From Temnothorax longispinosus (lineage: Eukaryota > Arthropoda > Insecta > Hymenoptera > Formicidae), in contig NC_092364.1 in the NCBI RefSeq assembly GCF_030848805.1, positions 1,488,001 to 1,552,000 on the forward strand: a DNA stretch of 64,000 bases, written 5' to 3'. A program made the position numbers and the translations under genes. Below the pieces are notes generated by a model that saw only the letters and a program-made list of their open reading frames with translations, made no database searches and was not told the origin of the DNA. The number at the start of each line of letters is the position of its first letter. The stretch's first letter is position 1. This document shows positions 24,900-38,356 of this stretch, one piece after another.

Positions 24900-26849
24900 C
24901 GTGTGGAAGGGAAGAGAACCCACGGAGGGTGCCCCGATAAGTATTATTGTAATTATACACTTAGGTTTATTTCCTGCGAACGCGCACTCATGGGGGTTGA
25001 TGGCATTATATACCACGGCACCCTAATAAAAATAATAATAAGAGCGTTAAACCGCGGAGAGAATGGTATGGGAATAATGTTCACCTTTCCGTGCGGCCAC
25101 CCATCGTCGTCGTGGTGCGTGTACAGGTTGTTGCGGTATAATATGCGCGTGTTGTAGAGTCCCCGTTTATAGGGAGGCACAACGAATAGCTTTGTACGCG
25201 TACACGCATCATTTGCCGCTGCTCTTACACCGACAATAGATTCTATTTGATTCCTCGAAAAGAGTAATGGCAATCAGTTAAATTTTCTCTGACAAAAGAT
25301 CGATTCTAAATTGCTCAAAAAACAGAAAATATAGTTTACCCGGTATAGAATGAAACGCGAGTGCATTCTATCTCTAAATATTATAATACTTTGTAATAAT
25401 AAAGATATCCTTTTATAATATAAAAATTGGACTGCGGTCTTAATTATTTCAGTGCGATTTAAAGAACCTTCTTTAACTACTTTTAAAATTTCTAAGTAAG
25501 ATAAAAACTGAGTTTTTTTTCAAGTCGTAATGTGCGATCGAGTTAGTATTCTATCGTGTTTGAACCGCGGCATAATCTTCATAAAGTAGGGAACGATAAA
25601 ATCGATGCAACGGGGAACTTCGAGAGACAAGGCGGAAGTGTCGTTCGTCTATCTAACCACCCACGTTTCACTGTTACACAGCAAGAAGACCCTCGTGGTG
25701 TCCAGAACGGTAGTTTACGTGCACCTGTATACGCGCGTGTGTAGGTTTATTTATAGGTGGGAAGGCAAGGTCTACATAGATTTACCTGTGTAAAAGCCGC
25801 ATGGTGTAAGACACATCGCTAGTCCTATATATCGAGCTGTATTACGCTGTTTTGCGTAGCATTTGTGTGGGGGTACCACAGAGAGTTCGAAAATGGAACT
25901 ACGTTCGGTTCAAATGCGCATATTGTTTGTTTGAAAGCGAGTCGCGAATCTATTTGAAAGCGTATTATCGCGGTCGGCCATTTCGACCATATTCATATAT
26001 TAAAATCAAAGATAATAATTGGAATTCAGAGATCTGTATGATTTGAGAACAATTTGGAATTTAAATTAAAAATATGTAGAAATGTCTCATATTTAAACAT
26101 TCGTATGGTTGGACCTTATCCGCTGATCATTTTTTACAGCGAATGATGTATGAATGTTGTAATAAATAGATCTTAATTGTTTGCAATTCTTTCTTCCTTC
26201 TGTTAGATTGATGCAAAAGATTTGTCTCTCTCACACACGCGCAAGTGCCACACCTGCCAAGTGAAATTGAAAATAAATTATAATATAAAATTGAAACACT
26301 AAATTGTCGCCACGAGATTTAAAAGAACTTCAGTTTTCTATCTGTGCTTGGATATAAAGCTTAATGAAAAAATAACAAACCTATCCTATATATTCAATCC
26401 AATGAAATAAAAAAACTATTTGGTATTGTTATTTTGTAACTAATCAAAGCTTCCAATAACTTTTTCTTAAATTTTTACTGATGACAAGAGTAAGAATAAG
26501 AAGCCGAAAAATTGACTCAATATGGTAGTATCAAATGTAGCACTATGTTAAAACGTGGAATCTTGGATCTTCCCCTCAAGAGATGTTCGTGAAACTAGGT
26601 TTCTTTTATCTTACTTTAGCTTTTTTTTGCTAAGAATTACATTTCCGAAGAGTACCTCACCCATTGAGTTCCGCCATAATTTTCAATTGCGCAAATTAAC
26701 ATTTTCGTTCTACGCGTCTCCGTGAAACGTAATAAATAAGGGGGCCAAGTGAGTAGTAAATATAAATCAGGAGTGATTGGATGTAACCGGGGGTGTTATG
26801 TGTCCCCAGTGTCCCGTGTGCGGGATCGTCCGCGGGTCTTCTACGACTA
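24900..26849. other. Non-coding stretch
   Basis: GC-moderate to about 25,210, with overlapping antisense frames of 84 and 106 codons that show no domain, then AT-rich. Nothing supported as a gene. Confidence 0.5.
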
Positions 26850-26887
26850 AGAGAGAGAGAAAGAGAGAAAGAGAGAAGGAGAGAGTG
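26850..26887. repeat. (GA)n microsatellite, interrupted
   Basis: GA-rich simple repeat of about 38 bp. It gives a serine/leucine run in minus-strand frames; those frames are not taken as genes. Confidence 0.85.
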
Positions 26888-27878
26888 AAATACACATCCC
26901 GCAAACGTAGGTGAAACGATCGTGAAACGATGAACCATCTTCGTATAGCGATGGGGCCAAGCTGTCCAATTTCTTCTTTCACAATTTTTAAACAATTTTA
27001 ATATATCGAGATCATTTACTCTAAAAGAAAATCTATGAAATGTTTCGGCAATGAAAAAAATCTGTCGATTCGCCGAACTTTGAATAATTATTCTAATCTG
27101 AACTAAATATCGATTTATATTAGATAAAATAATTTGATTAATCAATTATTAGAGATCATTAGTGATTAAAAAAAAATCGTGACAAGCTTTTCCGTAGCAA
27201 GGTACATATATATCGAAATAGGATTTCGCCAATTGTTTCGATTTAATTGATTTCGCCATTCATCGATACCAAAGAAATGTATTTTACATTTAAAAATATA
27301 TTTTTGTCATAATTACTTTAACCGTTTTAAGTAAAACGGATTTCATTGTTTATATACATATATATAATTTTGATTACAATAAGTTGGCTTATATGTGATA
27401 GGTGATATTTCGCGTTATCTTAATTTTAAAGAGGCCAAGTATATATCTGTCCGTATATCTGCACAGCAATTGATCTGGTGCGAATGCATCGATTCCATCG
27501 CTACTCTTATCCACCTACTTTACCCTCACTATCGCAGACGACCATGATCGACGTACTCGACCGGCGTCGACGTGTCTCGATACTTCGGGGTATTCCGCAG
27601 ACGTAGACGAGCAATGCACCGTCGGCAGAGCCACGTTTCTCACGCCGCGCTGCCGCTTTCTTTTAATTTCCTCCCTAACATTCATATCCATCACTAGAAA
27701 ATTAACCCTTTATAATTTAAAGTGAATCGAATAGTGAATCGTATGTAACTGCTACCGTGCATATGATAGAGTATCCAAATTGATAACAAGGCTGAGACGT
27801 CTCGAATTTATTATAGCGAAGGGATTAGATTATTCAAGGGTATGAAATATAACTGGATGAGGTTCTACTCTCTTGATT

Positions 27879-27881
<3 letters not shown>

Positions 27882-27914
<33 letters not shown>
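27882..27914. repeat. (TC)16 microsatellite
   Basis: Uninterrupted TC dinucleotide repeat of 33 bp. Confidence 0.95.
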
Positions 27915-27917
<3 letters not shown>

Positions 27918-30900
27918 GAAATTTTTCAGATAAATGAAAATAAATTTCTCTTTTTTGAAAATGTAATCAAATTTAATTGTTATAAGTTTTTGCAACTTTT
28001 TTAACATGAAACATTTAAATAACTGTGCCTTAAATTAAATTTCCATTTAAACAAAGTTTGTTTTATAAGTTAAACAAAAAACATAGTTCTGTGTATCCAC
28101 TCTGCAATTTGTAAAAGTCTTTTATTTTCAAACAAACAAGTCAGAAACTATCAACGTTTACTTTCCTTACTTTCGTCAAGGAAAAATCCAAATCGAAGTT
28201 CGGCAATCTATTTTAAAATCACCCTGCATATTAACGATTCGCACGACAATATCTGATGCTATATCAAGTGAGTCAGTTCGGTTTTCGGCAGGCCGCATGA
28301 CACGAATATTCCAGCGGCGAATATCCACGAATAATCTTTTTCGAGCACCGCACACGTATACTGCACACACGCTCACACGCACACACCACCTCACTTTTTT
28401 CCTCGCTCGTACACAGGTGCGTACTCGTGGAGAGGCACAGGTGTAGGCCGGATATCGATTATGCAATCTTGTGGCCAAGCGGGGAGCCGTGGCACGTATA
28501 CGCCGTAATGCACAGGCTGCGAGCGTCCCTTCACCCCTCCGGCGAGCCATCCCCGCGCGCATAAAATAGTTCAAACCCGCCTCGTGAAGCACTTCTGACG
28601 TTAATTGTCGCCTTACTACCGCCGCGTCGCGCACGTACAATCGCTTGTCACGACGCTACACATATGTCGCGTTTCAGATTTTGACGAGAGACGCGCGGTG
28701 GTCTCGTCACCATCTATCAAGATTTCTTCAGAAAATTAGCCTAATTGAGCGAGAATCTTTTCTATTCGATTTATTTAAAAAGAAATAATAATAAGCGGCA
28801 ATAATAATATTTAGTATTTCTCATCTGTGTTATCGTCAGAAAATGAATTTCATGTTAAAATCCATTTTAGTAAAATATAAAATGTGTCCTAAAATTTGTA
28901 CCTTCAATGACTTTGATTTGACACTTTTCTAGATAGAATAAAAAATGTCGATATGTCTATTTAAAAAGAAACTTATAAACAATTAACATATGATTATTTA
29001 TTATAAATTTCATGGTATAATGGTTCTGAAGATGTTAAATAAAATCATGCATTTATTATTAAGACAGTATAAATTTAATGGTAATTGTGGAACAAAAATA
29101 TAAATCAACCTGCACGTTAAATTCTGTCGAAAGATTAATATTTTTCGTATAAATAAAAATACACAATTAAAGATTGCAAATGTAACTAAAGTTTGGTGAT
29201 TTTGCGACGTGCAACATACTACTCCGATAGCAAAAGAGCTCTTACTTTCAATGGTTAATTGATAATGACATGCCGAATATAGAGGACCAATCGATAATCG
29301 CTACTAGCTGCGGCTCTTCGCGCGATGTTTATCGCCTGTCGTTGCCTTTTCCGTGCAATTTCCAAGAGAAATTGGTAGCGTGCAATTACCCATTCAGTCG
29401 TGCAAATCCAATGTTTCTTTAAACATGTACTTAAAATAAAATGTTATTTGAAAAGTTTAATCTCTTATTCTTTCAAATAAATCGCTATAAAACATATTTT
29501 TGTTTTAGAATATGAAGAACTAAAGTTTCCAAGTCTAATAACTTTAATTGTTTTTCGTATTTGCTATTAGTGTTATTAGCAGAGACTAAATATCTAAATT
29601 ATTTTGGTATCGATATACAGTAACCTATATTGTTGTGATACCGGTACATCCATTGATTCAATAGTAATTTTCTATAGATAATAATGCTGGTATCAAAATA
29701 ATGATATTAATAATGATATTAATATTACCGTTATTAATTTTCATCTCGATTTTCTACATATTTTTATTTTTATAATATAAAGGGAGAAAGGGGGAAGGGA
29801 CTGAAAAAAGATTAGTATAAAAATTAGAAGAAAAATATTATATTATGTGATTTTACATATTGTTACCATATATTAGTCAAATTAAATTTTAGTTTCCTCT
29901 TTTTTTCATTGATAATAATGCTTTTATGTTATTTTAAACTGCAGATTAATCACTTGAAACGTAGTTTCAACGTAGGTTGCCTTAGATAAATCGAATTTTA
30001 TTAGTAACTCACGTTCTCTCACTAGTAATTGAATTGCTAACCTGGTGAATAAAGTTAGTACGAGTCTCATATATGTTGGATTTGGTCAGCGTGAAATTGT
30101 ATTGATAAAGTTCAACTCAAGAGAACTAAACTAAGAAACTTAATATAAGTCAAAATGGATATTAAAGGAATAACCTAATTTTGTTTACGAAAAAGTACAC
30201 ATTGGAATAGAACTTAAAAATCATTTTCAACGTATTGGATAATGTATATAACTGTATAGACAGTAACGCTTGGCTCTATAATTTGGGTCTATACTGTTAA
30301 ACTGTTTTGCATATACAATTTGTTTTCTAAAATCAATTTTTTTCATTAGATTTTAATTTTATTATGCTCATGAGACTTTTTCTTATTAAAAGATCAGTAA
30401 GATAAAATATCAATATACAAACAGAAATAAGTGAATATATGAATAAATAGGAAATCTGAAAACTAAATTTAAAGAATTTTTTCTAATAAATTACATAAAT
30501 TATGTGATAGCCTATATATAATTTATTAAAAAATTTTGTACATAATTTAATAAATTACATATAAAAATACATTTACATTCTTTTCTATCTTCCGATAGAA
30601 TAGAATTGTATAATGAAACTTTCTCGAACGTATTATCATCTCTTTGTACAATGTTAAAAAAAATTAGGTCGTTATAAAGCGGGCATCGCTCACCTGCCAC
30701 CGCGACATGGTCGCGCAATGAATAATACATATATGCAGCATCCAAATGTTTGATATCAAAGTTCGACTGCATTGCGGCGAGAGGCGAAAATTAAAAGATT
30801 AATGACGTGTAAAAAGAGTAGATGCGTTTATTAAGCCGGATCGTTAATATGCCACCCGGATGAAAGGTTCGTCAACCAGAAAACATGCAAAGTAACGTCC

Positions 30901-30939
30901 AACGAAGCGTGAATAATTACCATCAAGCCGATGAATACG
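27915..30939. other. Non-coding stretch
   Basis: A GC-rich patch at about 28,270-28,690 carries a 154-codon minus-strand frame (28,640-28,176). It is rich in Arg, Val, Cys and Ala because it crosses CA/CG-repetitive DNA and has no recognisable domain. Elsewhere AT-rich; a short imperfect hairpin (11 of 12 bp) lies at 30,250-30,298. No gene supported. Confidence 0.5.
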
Positions 30940-30949
30940 TAATGGGTCC

Positions 30950-31045
30950 CTGTATTAATTATCATAGATAATTAACACCGTAGGTGAAAACCACGCCTGA
31001 TGCTCATAGACAATTAATAGCGATAGACAATTAACGATCGACCTT
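30950..31045. promoter_or_regulatory. Cluster of ATTA/TAAT homeodomain-type motifs with repeated ATAGACAATTAA
   Basis: TTAATTATCATAGATAATTAA lies at about 30,954-30,974, followed by two copies of ATAGACAATTAA (near 31,005 and 31,022) and one of the related ATAGATAATTAA. TAATTA/ATTAA is the known core of homeodomain proteins. The patterned repetition in otherwise moderate-GC DNA suggests an enhancer-like cluster; function is inferred. Confidence 0.35.
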
Positions 31046-31049
31046 CATC

Positions 31050-34000
31050 GATACCTTCTTTTAACCGCGAACATCCGCGCTCATATGCGCTTGCGCGGTA
31101 TCAAAATAAATGTACACTCGAATGACCAGTAATCACCGATCGATCGTTACCGTTTCGTCAGCGAATCGTTTATAAAAATGTTTGTGATATTCGAAAATAA
31201 TCTCATTCCAAATTTCTTCCTTTTAATTACTATCAAGATAATATTAGCTGCTTTAACATTCGTATAAATTTTGAAGATTATAACGTATTTATATTTATCA
31301 TTAAGCATTTTAAGCTGATCTTAAGGTATACGATAGCTGTGAAAAATAATGCATCTGATCGTTGTTATTTATATAAAAATGAAAAATTTGCCGATAAAGT
31401 TTAACGTTTTTTCTTATTGTTAGACAAATAAATTAAATCGCCGATTTAAGGCGATCCTTTTACAACGTGTTATTGTTATTTTAAAAAATGCAGATTTTTA
31501 ATAGTATCGATATTCCCTATTCTATCCCACTCGACTAAATATAGAATGTGAAGGAATGTACCAAAAGTGTTTTGTGTGTGGGTGTTTCCGATTCGCGGAA
31601 TCACAACTCTCGGTCACAGTATTAGTCATGTCCGATCTGTACTTAGAAAATCGTATCCAGAAGAAAAAGGCGATAAAGCATTAGTATGCGAGTGAAATGG
31701 GAAAGGTAGGAGGGGAGGTGATGAAGAGGTGATGGTATAAGTACGCTGGGATGCGTTCCGTGCGGAGCCACCTCTCGCGCGTTATCGGGAGAACTGAACA
31801 GAAAAATCAAAGGAAGGGGCGATTACATCGGATTCGCGTTACCGGGCGTAACAGTACGGCTGTAATCTCATCTAGGCACTCAGCTCGTAGCGACGGTTTT
31901 TATCCTATTACGTCACATGAATAAACTAAAGACTGCGGAGCCCGCGATGTAGCCCAGGGAACGCATCGCGCCGACGGGGGAGGAAACTCGACGCTTTGGT
32001 CGTTCGATATGGTTTTGGTTTCGACCTCGGTAGTCGGAGAAGTCTGATGCCGAGGGATCGGAAAAGTGAAGGACAAGATGGACAAGGGAGATGAGAGCGT
32101 GGCTGAAGAAATGGGTAGAGAAGAGAACGTGGCTCAACTGTGATTGTTTCCGCTTAGATATCTGCTAGTTTCACAGGCTTTATGAGTATTGCCGTAAAAT
32201 AGGATGAGTTGAATCGATGAGATGGATAGAATCAAAACTTATTTTTCTTTTCTTTCTCGTTTCAATTGCAGTAGCAAAAACGACATGATAAAATCGCTCT
32301 AATGTAAATATAAATGTAAAATTTGTTATATTTATTTCCTTTTTTTATGTAAATTACATAATTTGCAATGTCAAGTTGTAAAGAAATTGTTATACATTTT
32401 TGCATAACTTGTGAAATAGTGATATCTCGAATTCAAATGCCAAGATTGATTCACTTTGCAATGTTAAACATTTGAAAAACATGCAATTTCAATAAACTTC
32501 CTGCTGCCCACAGAAGAAGTTAAATACTAGAGTTAATACTGGAAGTTAGAGAATTGTTATTACAATAAGTAAGACCATTGTTTCAACAATTTGCAATTGA
32601 AAGAAAAGTAAAAGACAATAGAAAGATTTTGATTTTGAAATAACGATCGCGCGTAAAGCGTGTATTGTCAAAGACCGAGCTCTCATTTTACATAAGCTTT
32701 TATTTCTCTCTAGGATTGTGCCAATTTTCAACATTAAAAATAGTGACGAATAGCTTTCATGTCTCTATCTTATTAAATTTATGAAGACTAACAGCGTAAG
32801 GTAAAGTTAGCGGCATATTCACAACTAAGTAAACTCGCCGTGGGGGTCGTAAGACATTAAAATAATCGATATCCGCTCAGATCCTAGACTTTACTCCAGC
32901 GGTTTAATCCTCGTCCTTATAATATCAAAAATTTCTCCTTTCATTTATTTTAAATATTCTTACGTAGAGGGACTTTATCGACAGTACGTTTAGATTCCTC
33001 TCTCGCTGATGGCTCGATATCTTTGGACAACGCAACTTCTGTACGATTCGTTTAATGATATTTCGTTCGACCTTGATAGAAAAACATATCGCTCGATACC
33101 TACGTGCATACTCTAAATGCAGCGCTTCGGCAAACCGTGGAATATGATTTAAATGAAACCTTGAGACGTTTAATTTTAACTGCATTGCGAATCGAAAGTT
33201 ATTTTTATTGAGCGCTTCTCGCCGGACACGAATTCTATCGCTACGGATATTTCCCCGACCAATTTCACTTTTGCATCGACCGAAGCTGCATTTCTACGAC
33301 AGCTCGGTAATGCAATTTAGCGCGATCAGATCGCTGCTCGAGTGATTGTTATATTCACAATGGTGATTCGGCGCAAATAATAGTTTAAATTCAATTATGA
33401 TAGTCAGTTGTTGGATTGGCCTAATTGGAGACAAGCTTATCAGAACAGGATTGACATAATTCTTTGAATTTGTCGATATATGAGATAAAGAAGAAATTAT
33501 ACAAGCGGAAATTAAGCTTGTTTGTAAATTGAAAAATGATTTACATATTATGTGTTGCTTTTTTCCATACAATCAGGTTTCTCTTCACTACTTGTTTGAC
33601 ATAAGTGATGCCAATGTAAGTCAATTACTGAGTCAATTAGTTTTCTTTGATAAAATTATCAATATAGCCACATTAGAGTTTTTTTTTCAAAATTCTTCTT
33701 AAAACGAAATCCAATCATATTAATATTGACTGAACGAAATACTTATTTATGATTTCTTAAGGTTCGACTCAACGTTTTTTTTTAAATTCTATTTAAAATG
33801 GTTTTATATATGTAGAGAACAAACAAAATGTGTTAGACTACTATTATCTCCGTACAGACAATTACGTATCAGTATTTTCTGATAAATATTGAAGTATTTT
33901 CGATAAAAATATTCTATTTTTTTAAAACTAGTTTAGCATGCTATGAAGGAAATATCTTTCATGATTATTTGATTATTCTGGACATTTATAAATCGCCCAC

Positions 34001-36000
34001 AATCCTTTATCCGTCAAATTGTTTTAATTATTATAAAAAAAACCCTCAAAAAAGCCAATCGAATATATTTCAGATCTAAAAGTAGAGTCACTTGCCTCTA
34101 ATAAAGATAATTTTTTTTTTAATAAATATTGGAGAATTTTTGAAATCTTATCCATAGTATAGATTTGTTTTTCAAAATCCATTCATATAATTCTTAATAA
34201 AGATACGCTATAATCGCGATGAAAATTTCTTAAAATATTACTTAAATTAGATGCTATTATGTTAAATTATTTTAACTATTATCAAAATATGAATTTTTAA
34301 TAATGATTGACTTTTAATAGTTTTGTATTATTTTGAGTTATATGTGATAACAGTGTTTATTATACGGTAAAATAAAATTACTATTGTTAGCACAAACTAT
34401 TCAATAAATAGTAACTTTAAAGTGCCATTGTCACTTTTCTTTATACCTACTACTTAAATATATTTTTAAATATAAATTCTCTGAATATTGTACATTTACA
34501 ATGTCACTAGTAGTAACAAGATATATAACTTATCCATTCTCGCGAAGAATTTCACTGAATATCTGTTTCATTAGCTAAATGCAATTCTGAAGAAATGGAT
34601 CCAAACTTTTCCAGAAAGGCGATGATTTATAAATATAGATGCAACTTGGGAGAAATATTGATCTTTCCATGAATCTAATATATAAAAAGAAACATGAGTT
34701 TATACGTATTCTTGATATTTCCCGCAGTTATATTTATAGACATATTCGCACTAAAATTGAGTGTGTCTACATGTCAGCAATAAGTATGAGAAATATGAGT
34801 ATACAGCATAACAGCATGCCGACGCGGTCAAGTGTCGGGCAATGAAAACGAATGAAGAGAAATTTCAACGACATGCCTCGCCACCCTCTTTAAATGCTCC
34901 GTAGTGTCGTATTCTTACGTTTATCCAGTTTACCGTTTCAAACGCATTTTAAATAACCGAAAACAAATTGCATATCAGCCGTACAATAACACGTGTAATA
35001 TATTGCATGCGCGGTAAATAATACAATGTAATTGAATGTAATCACGAATACGTTCAAATATTTCAAATGTGTTAAGCAAGTTAAATCTAAAATGTATGTT
35101 ACACATTGTACGCGGTGTAGTAATCTTTTGTTAGATTAATAAACAAATTATCTATTCAATTTTATTATGAAAGAGAATTGACTCCTTTTAGATTATCTTT
35201 CTGATTCTTTGACTATATAAACGAATTTGTGATATTTTCAACTTTTAAAGAATGAGACAAATTATATTTTTAATTCGTCTAAATATATTATAACTTGATA
35301 TCATTATAAGTTAATTCGTGGAATAATTTAATTCCGTTAACTTTTGTGGTCGGTATTATTTAAATATCTATTTTCACCGGATAATTGAATATGTATCGGT
35401 AAGAAAAAGCAGTTTCAGCTTTCTTTATACAAATCTTGTTGCGGCGTTGTTCAAAATTTTTGAGACATCTAATCGACAATACGTACTCTCTTAAAATAAA
35501 ATCTTGATTTGATTTACTGATCTGCTCATCGAAGCAAGAGACACAATCGATGAACGAAGCTAAATCTCATCCATTACTAAACACATTAGAATATTCATGG
35601 AACGTTTTATGTAATGCGATTACTAAGAAACTTAAGATTGATTCAAGAAATATCCGATAAGTATCCTATTATTTTGTTCCTATTATTTTTTTATTTGTAT
35701 CCTATTATTTTATTCACTATTTGTATCATTCAGGATGCTCTGATATGACAATTGCGATAAATTAATCCGCTGACTTGTAATTTTTAATATGTTATTTTTA
35801 TTTAACATTTGTTGTGCTACATAAATACAAATAGATTTTTCTATTAGAACTGCCTCTACTCACAATCAGTTACATACATTCCGGTCTCTTCTAGTGCAAT
35901 ACGTATAAATATGTACAAAAGAATAGGAAATATATAACTCGTTTAAAAGAAGAAACGACCCATCAGTATTGTAAATACTAATTCGTTTATCGTTGCATCG
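31050..36000. other. Non-coding stretch
   Basis: A GC-richer segment at about 31,590-32,130 holds only short antisense frames (61-74 codons). From 32,130 to 36,000 the DNA is AT-rich. A short local duplication (TCCTATTATTTT-type units) lies near 35,667-35,712. No gene recognised. Confidence 0.5.
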
Positions 36001-36156
36001 CATTTACGTCGCAGATAACGTCGCGACCCAAGATAAATTGTGAAGATTCTCGCGAAGAATTTCACAATAATCCTCGAAACAGTCGAAACTATCGGGCGGG
36101 ATATGTGTATAAGGTTCGACGAAAATCACAAGTAGGGAACAAGTAGTTTCACTCAC

Positions 36157-36318
36157 CGTAGAGTTCGGCATACATCGTCTCGGCGGCGGCGGCATCGGAT
36201 CCGGCGCGGCGCGATAAGGCGGCGGCGAGTATCTCCCCGAGGGGAAGCACCCCGGGGCGGTGATCGGTGCCCCGTGGAGTCCCTTGCTCCCCATCATCTT
36301 GTCCGGCGAGTACATCAT
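36157..36318 (-). CDS. Candidate first coding exon of an unidentified gene
   Basis: Minus-strand exon candidate of 54 codons. It opens with two consecutive ATGs in a good insect context (CAAAATG at 36,318), with an in-frame TAA upstream and no intervening Met, and ends at a consensus donor TACG|GTGAGT (intron from 36,156) in phase 0. The peptide starts MMYSPDKMMG and becomes proline-rich (SPPPYRAAPDPMPPPP). I do not recognise the protein. It sits in a CpG-rich island of about 1.6 kb, as expected for a promoter-proximal exon. The next exon should lie at lower coordinates, perhaps far away, but I could not find it. An alternative minus frame ending ETMYAELYG is also open across the same donor, so the frame is uncertain. 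Confidence 0.4.
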
Positions 36319-37700
36319 TTTGCGTGCCGCTAAGCCTATCCCGGCTTAAGGGTCCGCGGCTGGTTTCCGAATCGGCACCCTCAGACGGAACGACAAGCGT
36401 GACACCAGCAGCGACGGCTGCGCTTCTTGGTTCCAAGACGCATTCGCATCTGTGTGACCAAAGTGTCTGGATATCGAAACGATTTCAAAAAGAGTTGTTT
36501 GCACCGTTCACGTTTTCACCGTGCGATATGTGCCGAGCGAAGTCGAGCCACGTCCAGTGGAAGAGAACGCACCGATATGATAATCCGTTAAGAGATCTCG
36601 GCACCTGTACGATGCACCCACTTATCGTTGGTCTCGGCCGAGAGAGATCAGTCTATCTGTACAGCGACGGAGAACGTTGGAGACCGGCGGTTCCGCATCT
36701 CGATCGTCAGTTTAGATTGGACACCGATTGGAACAACGTTCGCATAACTGCACAGTCAACGAAGACGCACCCGTGTGTGTCACCGATGACAAGCAACGAT
36801 CACCAACGATCGCGTATTCGCGAGCACCTTTCTTTCCGCGAACTAAGATCGATTGCACCGCTACCAGACACTTCACTCGACGTTCACCAAGGTCCACCCT
36901 ACGGCTTAACGTTCCCGCCAAAGGAGGGCCGGGGAAACCGATCGAGATCCACGATCCGAGCGATAAAGTCACCAGATTCTTCGTGTCCCACGAGATTCCC
37001 GGGGTGACACCGGCGGAGGGAAAGGGACGAAGCACCGGCTCGTCACTGCCATATACAAGGGTTAAAGGTTACGCGCAGGGCAAGACGCGGACTCTTGTCC
37101 CGAAGCTCTGCACTTTTTGGCGCTGACTGGCCAGCGAGGAGCGCTCCGCGGATGAACTCTTCCAGGGGGATGGCAGGAGCGCTGTCCGTGTACGTGGGGT
37201 TGCTGGTGGGGTTGCAGCGGGGGTTGGTGGTCCTGGACGATGCGGCAGCGTGGCGCTTGCCCACGACGAGAGGGTTCGCGCTCGTGTACGGGAGGGAGAG
37301 CAAAGGGGGTGAGCTCGGCATCAGCCAGCAGAACGGAGAGCTTCGCCGAACGGGGGCGGAGCCTCGCGCGGTTACGCTTGCGCCCCTAATCTCATGCACG
37401 TCGGCCATCTTTGCCCTTGCTTTCAGGCCTCGCATGGGTGTCGCTAACCGCGACCACCCGTTTGTCCATCCTTCCCCGTGTGTGTTCGTCTCTGCGCGAG
37501 TGTGTGTGCGTCTCGCATCCCTTCACCCTTCCACGTCTACGCTTTGCCCACCACCGCCGCCGCCACCGCCGTCGCCACCACCGCCGCCGCCGCCGCTGCC
37601 ACCGCCGCCGCCGCCGTCGCCGCTCGCGCTCGATCCTCTTTACACCCTCTCTCTATATTTCTAGTTGAACCAAGTCCATCTTTCTCTCTTTTGCCTTCTC
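36319..37700. promoter_or_regulatory. CpG-rich island upstream of the candidate exon
   Basis: About 1.4 kb of GC-rich DNA with high CpG frequency and long open frames on both strands: plus 36,267-37,007 (246 codons) and 37,095-37,664 (189 codons), and several minus frames of 95-130 codons. None shows a recognisable domain, and the overlapping openness in several frames at once is typical of GC-rich, stop-poor DNA. The most economical reading is promoter and 5' untranslated sequence of the minus-strand gene starting at 36,318. Confidence 0.4.
37549..37626. repeat. CCG/CCA-rich trinucleotide repeat
   Basis: About 78 bp of interrupted (CCG)n with CCA and GTC variants. It translates to a proline run, an arginine/histidine run or an alanine run depending on frame, and explains the low-complexity tails of the overlapping open frames. 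Confidence 0.9.
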
Positions 37701-38350
37701 TATCTTTCCACTGGTACATCTCTGTAACCTCTTCCGGCGCGTCTTTCTCCTCCATAGCGAATATCAGCTATCTTATCTCTCTCTTTCTTTCGCGTGCGCG
37801 CTCGCTCGCTCGATCATACGCAAATGTCATAAGCCGCGTTATCTTTACGTTTTGGCAATATATAAATATTCGCACATGTTTATTATAATCTTTATCTCGT
37901 TGGCTTGATAAATCCTCTTTCTTATTTTTATCGTTTACATACATGTATACATGTAATTCGTACGCACGTAGGTACGCGCGCTTTCTTTTTCCCATCTCGT
38001 TCAATCTGTCTCTCCACCGCTCGCTGTACACCTTTCCTTCATTGGAAAAGTCGTCGGGGTAAACTTCATCCCCAAGTAAGTCTCACCGTCGCGCGCGCGT
38101 CAGTACGGAAACGGATGATGTCTTTTTTTTCTTATATCTACACATCACATCGAACTTTCGTTGGCTCAAGCGAAACTCGCTGTCACGACGCTTTGACATA
38201 TTAGTAAAATCATATCTGGTTCTATGTACATTACATGTATATTGTATGCGCTACTTTGTATTTTTCTTCTTAAGAAGACACGCTCGAATCTGACGTTACT
38301 GCCGTTCGAGATGAGCGATAGGCGAAATCGGTGCTTCTACCGCGGGGAAA
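37700..38350. other. Non-coding stretch
   Basis: Pyrimidine-rich to about 37,815 (CT-rich, then CGCTCGCTCGCTCG), then mixed AT-rich DNA. No gene recognised. Confidence 0.5.
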
Positions 38351-38356
38351 TCACGT

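Noticed and set aside
28176..28640. 154-codon minus-strand open frame as a gene
   Set aside because: Composition follows CA/CG-repetitive DNA (runs of Arg, Val, Cys), with no domain or usable splice context.
37095..37664. 189-codon plus-strand proline-tailed frame as a gene
   Set aside because: It runs into a CCG microsatellite, has no domain, and equally long frames lie opposite it.
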